64,000 nt of DNA, taken from positions 62,001 through 126,000 of the forward strand of contig NZ_JBHFEI010000003.1 in NCBI RefSeq assembly GCF_041928815.1. The letters are read 5' to 3'. Positions 42,324-51,870 of the stretch are shown one piece after another. A program made the translations under genes and the position numbers. Under the pieces are notes generated by a model. The model made no database searches. It had not been told where the DNA came from and was given only the letters and a program-made list of their open reading frames with translations. The DNA comes from JBHFEI01 sp041928815 (lineage in GTDB: Bacteria; Pseudomonadota; Alphaproteobacteria; Rhizobiales; Rhizobiaceae). Each line of letters begins with the position of its first letter. Positions within the stretch are counted from its first letter, which is position 1.

Positions 42324-42380
42324 GGGCAACATCCTCCGCGTCGTGCGCCTGGGCGCCTCTTAAAAAAAGACCGGATTGGC

Positions 42381-42421
42381 GAACGCCGCGTGTCCCTCTC
42401 GGATGCGCGGCGTTCCGTCGT
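42381..42421 (+). terminator. Terminator after the pseudoazurin gene
   Basis: GAACGCCGCG (42381-42390) and CGCGGCGTTC (42406-42415) form a perfect 10-bp stem with a 15-nt loop, followed by CGTCGTTT. Confidence 0.6.
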
Positions 42422-42587
42422 TTCAGGGCCTTGCCGGCCGTCACCGGTTCACCGGACGCGCTCTATTCATTTGTTTTTGCCGCTTTCTCCGCCGCTGAAG
42501 CGATCATGTATCAGCTGGACATGCGCGTGTCGTCCGGGACGGCGGGCGCTGCGTCATTCTGTCGACTGGACAAAGACGGCGTATTGT

Positions 42588-42630
42588 TGCATTGAATGAA
42601 TGCATTCAAGAATTATGTTGATTGCATTCA
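42588..42630. promoter_or_regulatory. Cluster of TGCATT(C/G)A repeats before the DUF983 gene
   Basis: TGCATTGA at 42588-42595, TGCATTCA at 42601-42608 and TGCATTCA at 42623-42630. TGAATGCATTCA (42597-42608) is a perfect 12-bp palindrome. The cluster ends 14 nt before the start codon and is likely an operator; the regulator is unknown. Confidence 0.45.
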
Positions 42631-42644
42631 TTGAGGTGTCCGCC

Positions 42645-43022
42645 ATGTCCGATTCCTATCCGATCCTGCCGCCGATGCAGACCGGGATCCGCGGCCGCTG
42701 CCCGCGCTGCGGAGAGGGCCATCTTTTCAAGGGGTTCCTGACGCTCGCGCCGCGCTGCGAGGCCTGCGGGCTCGATTATGGCTTTGCCGATCCGGCGGAT
42801 GGCCCGGCCTTCTTCGTCATCTGCTTTGCCTGCGTGCCGAGCGTTCTTCTCGCCGTCTGGCTGGAGGTCGCCTTCTCGGCCTCGCTTATGACGCAGCTTC
42901 TGGTCACGGGACCGTTCATGCTCTTGACCTGCATTCCGCCGCTGCGGCCGCTGAAGGGCTGGCTGGTCGCGAGCCAGTATTTCTACAAGGCGGAGGAGGG
43001 AAAGCTCGCGCGCTCCGGCTGA
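42645..43022 (+). CDS. DUF983 family membrane protein
   Basis: A 125-aa protein with an N-terminal zinc-ribbon-like pair of CxxC motifs (CPRCGEGHLF and CEACGLDY) followed by two hydrophobic segments, the layout of DUF983. The function is unknown. DUF983 genes are common in alphaproteobacteria, often near cytochrome oxidase genes, but there are none here. The ATG at 42645 follows GAGGTG; an in-frame ATG at 42600 would extend into the repeat cluster and is less likely. Confidence 0.78.
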   Translation: MSDSYPILPPMQTGIRGRCPRCGEGHLFKGFLTLAPRCEACGLDYGFADPADGPAFFVICFACVPSVLLAVWLEVAFSASLMTQLLVTGPFMLLTCIPPLRPLKGWLVASQYFYKAEEGKLARSG

Positions 43023-43529
43023 CCGCGACGACGTGCGGTCAAGCCGCGCGGCGACCCTGTCCGTCGCGCCATCGATCTGCGAGCGCCTGCCTGCGGACCC
43101 GGGTCGGGCCGAACCGCACCCGTTTAGGACCCGCACATCCCTCCCGACCGCGATCGGCGATATCCTGGCGTTTCGTCTGTTCGTTAAGAAGTTCGGCCTC
43201 TTCTTAAGGAAAACATGATCCGACAGGTGCAGGATGTCGCGGTTTCCTGTATTGCGCCGTCCGTGTCGTCATCAGGCAGGACGGCGGCAGGGTGCGGCAT
43301 TTTCGTTGCGGCACCGGGGGGATTTGGTCTATGGCTTCCGCGGTTGCGGGGGCGGGGAGCCCGGTTGATGCCAAGCATTCCGGTAAGGCGGCGCCAGCAT
43401 CGCGGCGAGGGACGGCTCCCGGTGGAGCCGGACAGGGTTGAGCGATTGATGCGACGTCATGAGCGTGGGTTTCCGAATGAGAGTGGCGGTCCATCCTTGA
43501 GCGCGCATGATCCTCGCCGTGCGAGCCTG
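43023..43529. other. Intergenic region before the AGE-family gene
   Basis: About 500 nt without a supportable gene. It contains the inverted repeat TTAAGAAG (43184-43191) / CTTCTTAA (43200-43207). The frame of the AGE gene is open from 43215, after AAGGA, and has an in-frame ATG at 43449, but the extra N-terminus resembles no domain. It probably holds the promoter of that gene. Confidence 0.4.
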
Positions 43530-44696
43530 ATGGCCCTGGCCGATTTCAGCGGACGTCTGATCTCCTGGCTGGAAAACGATGCGCTGCCGCTCTGGGCACG
43601 CGTCGGGTTCGACGGTCCGGGCGGCGGCCTGGCCGAGACCGTGGCATTGGACGGAACCGCGACGCGGGACGACCGGCGCGGCCGCGTTCCGCCGCGCCAG
43701 GCCTATGCCTTCGCCGAGGCCGGGCTCAAGGGATGGGGCGGCGACTGGCGCCTGCCGGCCGAAGCCGCGCTCTCGTCCTTCGATCGCGTCTTCGCGCGCG
43801 GCGACGGTTTCTACGGCGCGGTCGCCACGGCGGACGGCGTCCTCACGGATCCGTCCTTCGATCTCTACATCCAGGCCTTCGCCTTTCTCGCGCTTGCGAC
43901 GCTCGCCGAGGCGCTGCCGGAACGCCGGGCGGAACTGTCGGCCCGCAGCGACGCCATGCGGCAGGCGCTCGTCCTGCGCTGCAAGCATCCCGAGGGCGGC
44001 TTCCACGAGGACGATCCGCGGCGCTATCCCCTGCGCGCCAACCCGCATATGCATCTCTTCGAGGCCTGCATGGCGAGCGAGACGGTCGAGGGCTTCGACC
44101 GGACGGCCTGGTCCAAGCTCGCCGACGACATCGCGGAACTGGCGCTTTCCCGCCTGATCGATGCCGAAAGCGGCGTGCTGCGCGAGTTCTTCGATGTCGA
44201 CTGGACGCCTTTCCCCGGTCCGAAGGGGCGGAAGGTGGAGCCGGGGCATCTCTTCGAATGGTCCTGGCTCTTGTCGAACTGGGGCGAGCGTCGCGGCAAC
44301 GAGCGGGCGCTTGCCGCCTCGAAACGGCTGTTCGACCTCGCCGACGCCCATGGCGTCTGCCCGGAGCGGAACGTGGCGATGATGGGCCTGCTCGATGATC
44401 TGAGCGTCGCCGATCCGCTGGCGCGGCTCTGGTCGCAGACCGAATGGCTGAAGGCGGCGGTGCGGCTTGCCGCGCGTGTGCCGTCGGCCGGGCAGGCGCC
44501 CTATCTTGCCTCCGCCGTCAGCGCCGCCCGCGCCTTCGAACGTTTTCTCGACACGCCCCTTCCGGGGCTCTGGCGCGACAAGATGCTGCCCGACGGCCGC
44601 TTCGTCGAGGAGGCGGCGCCGGCGAGCAGTCTCTACCACATCGTCTGCGCCGCCTACGAGCTGCGCGCCTGTCTCCTGCGGCTTCAGGCGGACTGA
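43530..44696 (+). CDS. AGE family epimerase/isomerase (mannose-6-phosphate isomerase-like)
   Basis: A protein of 388 aa with the alpha6/alpha6-barrel of the N-acylglucosamine 2-epimerase family. Catalytic-site stretches are PLRANPHMHLFEACMA, with its conserved His residues, and EPGHLFEWSWLL. These enzymes interconvert sugars such as mannose, glucose and fructose, or their phosphates. It stands alone next to the AI-2 gene pair and could act on a sugar imported by the systems further downstream. The ATG at 43530 is chosen by family length; ATGs at 43449 and 43215 in the same frame cannot be excluded. Confidence 0.8.
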   Translation: MALADFSGRLISWLENDALPLWARVGFDGPGGGLAETVALDGTATRDDRRGRVPPRQAYAFAEAGLKGWGGDWRLPAEAALSSFDRVFARGDGFYGAVATADGVLTDPSFDLYIQAFAFLALATLAEALPERRAELSARSDAMRQALVLRCKHPEGGFHEDDPRRYPLRANPHMHLFEACMASETVEGFDRTAWSKLADDIAELALSRLIDAESGVLREFFDVDWTPFPGPKGRKVEPGHLFEWSWLLSNWGERRGNERALAASKRLFDLADAHGVCPERNVAMMGLLDDLSVADPLARLWSQTEWLKAAVRLAARVPSAGQAPYLASAVSAARAFERFLDTPLPGLWRDKMLPDGRFVEEAAPASSLYHIVCAAYELRACLLRLQAD

Positions 44697-44724
44697 GGCC
44701 GTTTTGCCTCTGTCTGCCGCGCGG

Positions 44725-45027
44725 TCAATCGCCGAAATCGGCGAATTCCGCCTCGTAGAAGACCTTGCTGCGCGGCGCGGCCTGGATCGATTCGATCCGG
44801 CGGATGCATTCCTTGTAGTGTTCCGTCTGGCGATGCGCCTCCACGGCCTCGGCCGAGCGGAAAACCTCGTAGATGGAAAAGCTGTTCGGGGCGTCGGCGT
44901 GGCGCAGCACGTCGAAGCGCACATTGCCCGGCTCCTTGCGCGTCCCCTCGTAATTGAGGCGGAAGGCGTCAAGGAATTCCTCGGCGCATCCCTCGCGGAC
45001 ATGGACGGTGACGATCTGGATCAGCAT
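44725..45027 (-). CDS. lsrG: Autoinducer-2-processing monooxygenase-fold protein LsrG
   Basis: A 100-aa antibiotic-biosynthesis-monooxygenase (ABM)-fold protein closest in pattern to LsrG: MLIQIVTVHVREGCAEEFLDAF, NSFSIYEVFRSAEAVEAHRQ and TEHYKECIRR. LsrG isomerises phospho-AI-2 (P-DPD) produced by LsrK. It lies 37 nt downstream of the lsrK-like gene on the same strand, which supports the assignment. The rest of an lsr operon (LsrACDB importer, LsrR, LsrF) is absent from the window. Confidence 0.78.
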   Translation of the reverse strand: MLIQIVTVHVREGCAEEFLDAFRLNYEGTRKEPGNVRFDVLRHADAPNSFSIYEVFRSAEAVEAHRQTEHYKECIRRIESIQAAPRSKVFYEAEFADFGD

Positions 45028-45064
45028 GGTGTCTCCTTTTTGAAGGCGGATGGTCGCGGAAGGG

Positions 45065-46630
45065 TCAAAGCCCGGGGGCTTTCCACAGCGCCGTGGTGAC
45101 GCCGTCGTCGACGAGGCGGCGCTGGGCCGCATAGGCCGCGGCCCAGCGTTCGCCGGCGCGGGCATAGATCTCGTTGCGGGCTGGGTCGGGGTCGAAGCGC
45201 CGGTCCCAGCGGACCCAGTGGTCCGCGGCCTCGACGAAGTCGCGATGGGCGCCGGTGCCGATCGAGGCGGCCGCGGCCGCGCCGAGCGCGGTCGCTTCCT
45301 TGACCACGGGCGTGACGACCGGCAGCCCGGTGGCATCGGCGAGGATCTGCGACCAGTGCGCCGATTTGGCGGCGCCGGCCGCGAAGATCACCCTGTCGGG
45401 TCTCGTGCCGGCAAGGTCGAACACGGCGGAAAGATTGCGTGCCGCGACGATTGCCGCGTTCTCCTGCAGCGCCCGGAAGATCGCCGCCTTGCCGGCGCGC
45501 GCCGGGTCGATCGAGAGATTGAGCAGCGATGGCGCGGCATGGTACCACCGGCCGTAGCGCATCACATCGGAGAAGATCGGGATGATGCCGTAGGCGCCCG
45601 GCGGCACGCTTTCCGACCGGCGCTCCAGAAGCGCATAGGCGTCTGCCCCGGTCAGGGCGGCCTCCGCCACTTCCTCGGCCCCGAAGGCGTCGCGGAACCA
45701 GCGCATGACGAGGCCGACGAAGAAACTGATCGCCTCGGCCTGGTTGAGCCCGGTGACGACATGGGGATTGATCCGCAGATCCATCGACGGATCGCGCAGG
45801 TCGGGAGCCACATTGACGACCTGCTGCCAGAAGGTGCCGCCGAGCACGGCGCAATCGCCGCGCCGGACGACGCCGAGGCCGGCGGTGCCGATCTGGCAGT
45901 CGCCGCCACCCATGACGACGCGGGTTCCCTCTGCAAGCCCCGTTGCCTCCGCCGCGCGGCGCGTGACCGCGCCGATGATGGTACCGGGCTCGACGCAGGG
46001 CGGGAAGAGATCGTCGCGCAGCCCCGCCTTGCGCGCCGCCTCCGGCAGCCAGTCACGCCGGGAAAGATCGAAAAGCCCGGTCGTGCCCGCATTGGAGGGG
46101 TCCGACGCGATCACCCCGGAAAGCCGGGCCAGCACCCAGTCCGAGAGCATGCCGACGCGGGCCGCGCGGGCGTAGACATCGGGACGATGGCGTTTCAGCC
46201 AGAGCAGACGAGGAAGGGCACCGAGCGCGAAGGTCTGGCCGGACCGGTCGTAGAGAGACCGCTCAAGCGCGGGATGATCGCGCTTGAGGTCGCGGACCTC
46301 GCCCGTCGCGCGGCTGTCGACATTGGCGCAGGCCCAGAGCTCGCCGCCGTCCGCGTCGTAGAGCACGATCGCCTCGCGCATGCTGGTCGCGCTGACGGCG
46401 GAGATGTCGGCGGCGACGATGCCCGCCTCCGCGATCGTCTGGCGGATCGCCCGGCTCAGCAGCGCCCAGTTGCCCTCGACGTCGAAATCCATCGAGCCTT
46501 CGACGCGCGGATCGGCGCGGTGCGACCATTCATGCTGGGCGGCCGCGACCTGCCGGCCTTCCGCATCGAAGAGAACGGCGCGGCCGCTGCCTGTGCCTGC
46601 GTCGACGGCCAGGAAAAAGCGACCGGCCAT
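45065..46630 (-). CDS. lsrK: Autoinducer-2 kinase LsrK (FGGY family)
   Basis: A 521-aa FGGY carbohydrate kinase. The N-terminal phosphate loop is LAVDAGTGSGRAVLFD, followed by GGTFWQQVVNVAPDL, GGDCQIGTAGLG and the adenosine motif FAAGAAKSAHWSQILAD. Length and pattern fit LsrK, which phosphorylates AI-2 (DPD) in the cytoplasm. The adjoining lsrG supports this over xylulokinase or glycerol kinase. How AI-2 would enter the cell here is unclear; an uncharacterised pentose importer may do it. Confidence 0.8.
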   Translation of the reverse strand: MAGRFFLAVDAGTGSGRAVLFDAEGRQVAAAQHEWSHRADPRVEGSMDFDVEGNWALLSRAIRQTIAEAGIVAADISAVSATSMREAIVLYDADGGELWACANVDSRATGEVRDLKRDHPALERSLYDRSGQTFALGALPRLLWLKRHRPDVYARAARVGMLSDWVLARLSGVIASDPSNAGTTGLFDLSRRDWLPEAARKAGLRDDLFPPCVEPGTIIGAVTRRAAEATGLAEGTRVVMGGGDCQIGTAGLGVVRRGDCAVLGGTFWQQVVNVAPDLRDPSMDLRINPHVVTGLNQAEAISFFVGLVMRWFRDAFGAEEVAEAALTGADAYALLERRSESVPPGAYGIIPIFSDVMRYGRWYHAAPSLLNLSIDPARAGKAAIFRALQENAAIVAARNLSAVFDLAGTRPDRVIFAAGAAKSAHWSQILADATGLPVVTPVVKEATALGAAAAASIGTGAHRDFVEAADHWVRWDRRFDPDPARNEIYARAGERWAAAYAAQRRLVDDGVTTALWKAPGL

Positions 46631-46992
46631 GCCTCAGGCCCGCGTGTCGAGAGCGTGCGCAGGCACAGGGACACCGCCCGAGAGCATGAACGCGGGAGAG
46701 GCACGGCCGCCGCTCCGTGGTGCTTTCCGTGGGAGGGTAACGGTCATTGTGCCGGATGCAGCCTTTGGCAAGACTGCCCGCCGGCGGGCGCGGTCACGGG
46801 CGATCTGCCCGCAATCGTATCGACGCATGAACACGCGGACGCGCCGTTCCCCTCCGGCATCCGCGTCGCGCCGGTCTCCTCCCGATGGCATGGCCCTCTC
46901 CCCGTATCGACGCCTGAGTATCGATGGATCGCCGCCTGCGTCAAGCGCGAAGCGTGCGTTCCTGCCCCAGGCGTCGGCGGGGCGACGCCGCG
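46631..46992. other. Intergenic region upstream of lsrK
   Basis: A gap of 362 nt between the leftward cyclase gene and the leftward lsrK gene. It should carry the lsrK promoter and the cyclase transcript end. No distinct palindrome, promoter or small gene was recognised. Confidence 0.4.
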
Positions 46993-47814
46993 TCAGACGA
47001 GAGCGAAGACGCGGGACGGGCCGCCGGTGCCGCCGCGCACCTTCGGCGCGCCGACGACGAGGGTCGCCCCGCTCGCCGGCAGCTTGTCGAGGTTCGTCGC
47101 GGCCTCGAGACCCCATTTGCCGGCGGCGAGCCAGGCGTAATGGGTGGCGAAATCGGGCGAGGGGCCATGGTCGAGCGACAGCGTGTCGACGACGATGCCG
47201 GCGGCCTTGGTGTTTTCGAGCAGGTAATGCGCCGTTTCGGCGTGGAAGCCGGGGAAATGCATCTTGCCCTCGGCATCGGCATTGCGGAACTTGTCGCTGC
47301 CGACATGGGCGTCCCAGCCGGACAGAAGCGCGACGGCGGCGCGGTCCGGAATGTCGCCGTGCCTGGCGGCCCAGGCCTTGAGGTCGTCCGGTGTCAGTTG
47401 CGCGTCCGGGTCTGCCGCGACCTTCTCGCGGATGTCGACCACGACCAGCGGCACGACGAGGCTTTCGACCGGGATTTCCGCGACCGAGGCGCCATCGGCG
47501 GAGAAATGCAGCGGCGCGTCGAGATGGGTTCCGGTGTGTTCGTTGACGCGCAGTTCGAAGAGATTGAACTTGTGCTCGGCGTAATTGAACTTCTGGTCGC
47601 GGAAGAACTGCTGGTCGCCGAAGAAGGTCGGAAATCCCTCATGCAGTTCGTGGGTCAGGTCGGTGACCCCAGACGGCGGCGCGGCTTGGGCAGCACGCGG
47701 CGTGACGACGGCCGGCACGGCCGAGACCGCCGCCACGGCGGCGGCGGCGCGGAACAGGCTGCGCCGGGACAGCATCCGGTCCTTTACCGATTCGATGACA
47801 CAGGCATTGCACAT
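46993..47814 (-). CDS. Tat-exported cyclase family protein (kynurenine formamidase-like)
   Basis: A 273-aa cyclase-family metal hydrolase. The metal-binding motif is HTGTHLDAPLHF, preceded by DLTHELHEGFPTFFGD. The N-terminus carries a twin-arginine signal (SRRSLFRAAAAVAAVSAVPAVVTPRAAQA), indicating export folded to the periplasm. Relatives include kynurenine formamidase and isatin hydrolase; the substrate is unknown. The ATG at 47814 (MCNACVIES) is chosen over an upstream start at 47859. Confidence 0.78.
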   Translation of the reverse strand: MCNACVIESVKDRMLSRRSLFRAAAAVAAVSAVPAVVTPRAAQAAPPSGVTDLTHELHEGFPTFFGDQQFFRDQKFNYAEHKFNLFELRVNEHTGTHLDAPLHFSADGASVAEIPVESLVVPLVVVDIREKVAADPDAQLTPDDLKAWAARHGDIPDRAAVALLSGWDAHVGSDKFRNADAEGKMHFPGFHAETAHYLLENTKAAGIVVDTLSLDHGPSPDFATHYAWLAAGKWGLEAATNLDKLPASGATLVVGAPKVRGGTGGPSRVFALV

Positions 47815-48121
47815 GCGCTTTTTCCCCTTCGCTTCATCGCACGGTCCCGAAGATGACAAGACATCGCAGCCGCGTCCAGAGGCGGCTTTTGCGTCTTGGC
47901 GCGCAGGACGGAAACCGTTTTGCCGATCGGCCCGGCTTTCGGCGGCGCGGGCAAGGCGCGATCCGTGCCGCGCCGTAATCGCCTCGGGTCCGACGAGCAG
48001 CGGGCTCGTCCGGACATGGATCTCAAGTGGCCGTCGGGTCGTCGCGTCCCCGTTCTCATGGCCAATTTTCGCGGCGTCGGGATGGACGAGGAACCGCTGT
48101 GCGCGCCCGACACTCCGCGCC
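47815..48121. other. Intergenic region upstream of the cyclase gene
   Basis: A gap of 307 nt between two leftward genes, the sugar transferase and the cyclase. No gene or strong repeat was seen; it presumably holds the cyclase promoter. Confidence 0.4.
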
Positions 48122-48934
48122 TCATGTCCCGGTGCCGCCGCGGATCTCGGTCACGAGGGTTCTCACCATGATCTTCAGGTCGAGGAGAAGGGAAAAATTC
48201 CGGATATAGGCGACGTCGCAGGCGATGCGGCGGAGCGCACGGCTGCGGTCGTCCGTCGGCCCGCGCAGGCCGTGGCATTGCGCAAGCCCCGTCATTCCGG
48301 GTCGCATCCGGTGGCGCAGGCCGTAGCCCGCGACCACCTCCGGATAGGGCTTTCCGTCGGCGAGCATGCCCGGCACATGCGGCCGCGGCCCGACCAGCGA
48401 CATGTCGCCGACGAGCACGTTCCACAATTGCGGAAGTTCGTCGAGATTGGTCCGGCGCAGGACGCGGCCGAGGCGGGTGACGCGGGCATCGCCGGCGACA
48501 GCCTGCGCCACGCCCGAGGGATCGCAGCCGGCCGTGCCCATGGTGCGGAACTTGACGATCAGGAAGCGGCGGTCACCGAGCCCGATGCGCTCCTGGAGAA
48601 AGATCGGTGATCCCCGGCTTTCCAGTCGCACCAGCAGGGCAAGGACGAGCATGGGAAGCATCAATGCGGAAAGAGCGATGCAGGAAAAGACGATATCGAC
48701 GCACCGCTTGGCAACGAGCGCGCTCCGGCGCGGCGGTGCCACCGGGCCGCTGATCGCCACGGGCGGATCGATATCCCGCGGGGGGCCGTCCGGAGCATCC
48801 TCGTCCGGCCGCGCATGGCTTCGCACGAGAAGCCGGTCGGCGGCCCGCACGATCTCCGCCATCGTGATATCGGGCCGGCGTGACTTTCCGCGCCCGGCCA
48901 TGAAGGATGAAACACGCGATATGGCGTGCGGCAT
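48122..48934 (-). CDS. Exopolysaccharide sugar transferase (bacterial sugar transferase family)
   Basis: A 270-aa undecaprenyl-phosphate sugar-phosphotransferase of the WcaJ/ExoY type, which starts exopolysaccharide repeat units at the inner membrane. Diagnostic stretches are KRCVDIVFSCIALSALMLP (reentrant hydrophobic segment), GDRRFLIVKFRTM, LRRTNLDELPQLWNVL, GDMSLVGPRPHVPGM and RPGMTGLAQ. It has a single hydrophobic segment, so it is ExoY-like in size. No other polysaccharide genes lie next to it. The upstream AT-rich region with a 13-bp direct repeat is a likely regulatory target. Confidence 0.88.
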   Translation of the reverse strand: MPHAISRVSSFMAGRGKSRRPDITMAEIVRAADRLLVRSHARPDEDAPDGPPRDIDPPVAISGPVAPPRRSALVAKRCVDIVFSCIALSALMLPMLVLALLVRLESRGSPIFLQERIGLGDRRFLIVKFRTMGTAGCDPSGVAQAVAGDARVTRLGRVLRRTNLDELPQLWNVLVGDMSLVGPRPHVPGMLADGKPYPEVVAGYGLRHRMRPGMTGLAQCHGLRGPTDDRSRALRRIACDVAYIRNFSLLLDLKIMVRTLVTEIRGGTGT

Positions 48935-49471
48935 GCGCTGCCCCCATCACTTGCTGGTCATCTGAAATGATTTCGGCTTGATCAAACTCGGACGCAACAG
49001 GTCGAGCGCTCGCGGGCGCTGATTTCACGCAAGGGTCGTTCTTTGGAAAAATACAACTATTAACACTTTATTTATCATATTCAGCGCCAATGCAAGTGAA
49101 GCACCGAAAATACAACTATAGATTAATTAAGCAGAAACGAACACGTCTTGTTTGTGTCCGGTCGCCGGTGACGACGTTCCGTGCGTAAGACATGAGGCGC
49201 CTGGAAAAGGCACCTCGTCGTCGGGGGCGTGACACGCCGGAAAAGGGTCGGTCGTTTCGCTTCCGGAACGCGGCAGGCTTCCCTATCAGTCCTTCTGGCG
49301 CAGCGTCGGGGGTGGGCAGCCGCCCGGATCCCCGGCGTCGGACGGCGAGGACCGCCGCCGACCCGCCCGTCCGCTTTCCTGCAGGAGCGGGGAGGTCGAC
49401 GGCGTGGGGTGCCGTCCAGATACTGGCCGACAACCTGGGCCTGCGCCGCCGCCGGCGGCGGCGCCCGCCTT
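48935..49471. promoter_or_regulatory. Upstream region of the sugar transferase with 13-bp direct repeats
   Basis: A gap of 537 nt. Its left part is distinctly AT-rich (about 49040-49140) and contains AAAATACAACTAT twice, at 49048-49060 and 49107-49119, a 59-nt offset. This fits binding of an AT-preferring regulator controlling polysaccharide synthesis. The right half is GC-rich with no gene. Confidence 0.5.
49443..49464 (-). terminator. GC hairpin after the xylG-like gene
   Basis: A perfect 22-nt palindrome (11-nt arms GCGCCGCCGCC/GGCGGCGGCGC) 7 nt beyond the stop codon of the ATPase gene. No T-tract, so it is a transcript-end or RNA-stabilising hairpin and not a canonical terminator. Confidence 0.5.
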
Positions 49472-50257
<786 letters not shown>

Positions 50258-50272
50258 TGCCAAAACTCCTTC

Positions 50273-51586
50273 TTACTTGGCGCGGCCGCGGTAGACGGTG
50301 TCGAGCCAGACGGCGACAACGAGAACCATGCCGACCACGATGCGCTGCAGCGGACTGTCGATGCCGAGCAGGACCATGCCGGATTGCAGCGATTGCATGA
50401 CGAGGGCGCCGAGCATGGCGCCGGCGATGGTGCCCATGCCGCCGGCGAGCGACGTCCCGCCGATCACCGCGGCGGCGATCGTGTAGAGTTCGTCGAGCTC
50501 GCCCTGGGCGTTCGTCGCGGCGTTGAGGCGGGCGGTGGAGATCGCGGCGGCGATGGCGCAGAGCATGCCCATCAGCGCGAAGATGCGCACCGTCACCCAG
50601 CGGGTCTTGATGCCCGCGAGTTCCGCGGCTTCCGGATTGCCGCCGAGCGCGAAGACGTAGCGGCCGAAGCGCAGCCGCGTCGAGATGAAGGTCATGACGA
50701 TGCCGACGCCGATGGCGATCAACACCGGCACGGCGATGCCGTGCGGGATGAACAGGCCGCCTTCCGGCCAGGCGATGCCGTTGGCGTCGGCATATTTGCG
50801 CGCGATCGCCACCGGCCAGGGATAGGCGTTGACGATGGCGACGGCGCCGAGGACGAGGAGACAGCCGACACCCGAAAGGAAATATTCCGCCCAGATCGGC
50901 CGCTGCGGGAAGCCGAAGCGGCGACGCTGCTTGCGCGCATTGATGATCGTGCCGACGATGGCGAGGCAGGCGATGACGCCGACGATCCAGCTCGCCGTCG
51001 CGCCGATCGAACCCTCGGTGCCGCCGCCCATCAGGCGAAAGGTTGCGTCCATCGGCGCCACCGTGCGCCCCGAGGTGACGAACCAGGTCGCACCGCGCCA
51101 GACGAGCAGGCCGCCGAGCGTGACGATGAAGGAGGGCACGCGCAGGAAGGCGATGATCGCCCCGTGCAGTGCGCCGATCGCGGCGCCGAGAACGAGGCCG
51201 GAGCACAGCGTCACGATCCAGATCGCCGGATGGTTGAAGCCCAGGAGTTTCGGCAGGAATTCCGCCTGCATCACCCCCATGATCATGCCGACGAAGCCGA
51301 GGATCGAGCCGACCGAGAGATCGATGTTGCGCGTGACGATGACGAGCACCATGCCGGTCGCCATCACGGCGATCGAGGCTGTCTGGACGGAGAGGTTCCA
51401 GAGGTTGCGCGGCGTCAGGAAAAGGCCGCCCGACAGGAGGTCGAAGCCGATCCAGATGATCAGCATCGCGCCGACCATGCCGAGCAGGCGCGTGTCGATC
51501 TCGGTGGCGCGGAAGAACCGCTTCAGCGGATGTTCGCTCGCCGCGCGGGCGCGGTTCGCATGCGTGGTATTCGTGATGTCGGCCAT
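50273..51586 (-). CDS. xylH: Sugar ABC transporter permease
   Basis: A 437-aa inner-membrane permease of the ribose/xylose family with about ten hydrophobic segments. It includes the conserved TRNIDLSVGSILGFVGMIMG, FLRVPSFIVTLGGLLVWRG and YAIAAAVIGGTSLAGGMGT-like region (TIAAAVIGGTSLAGGMG). The length fits XylH. It is 15 nt from the ATPase gene. The ATG at 51586 has AGGA upstream; the longer open frame to 51763 has no family match. Confidence 0.86.
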   Translation of the reverse strand: MADITNTTHANRARAASEHPLKRFFRATEIDTRLLGMVGAMLIIWIGFDLLSGGLFLTPRNLWNLSVQTASIAVMATGMVLVIVTRNIDLSVGSILGFVGMIMGVMQAEFLPKLLGFNHPAIWIVTLCSGLVLGAAIGALHGAIIAFLRVPSFIVTLGGLLVWRGATWFVTSGRTVAPMDATFRLMGGGTEGSIGATASWIVGVIACLAIVGTIINARKQRRRFGFPQRPIWAEYFLSGVGCLLVLGAVAIVNAYPWPVAIARKYADANGIAWPEGGLFIPHGIAVPVLIAIGVGIVMTFISTRLRFGRYVFALGGNPEAAELAGIKTRWVTVRIFALMGMLCAIAAAISTARLNAATNAQGELDELYTIAAAVIGGTSLAGGMGTIAGAMLGALVMQSLQSGMVLLGIDSPLQRIVVGMVLVVAVWLDTVYRGRAK

Positions 51587-51870
51587 GATCCTGCCGTTCC
51601 CCCACTTTTTTGGACTCTGATACGGCCGCCCGGCATGGCCCTGTCGCAGGGCGATGGAACCCGTGCACGGGCTCCGGGCGGCGAGGGCGTCGCGCCGCCG
51701 TCCGGCCAGCGCCGCCTGCTCGCGCGATATCGTTTTCCGGCGGCCCTGCCGCCCTTTGCGCACCGCACGAGCGCCGCAACCTGCGTTGCGGCGCTCGAAT
51801 GTCGGGTCAGTGCCGCCCGTGTCGCGCGTGCCGGGCGCTGTGTCCGGCGGACGTCGACATCGGCAGGCCT

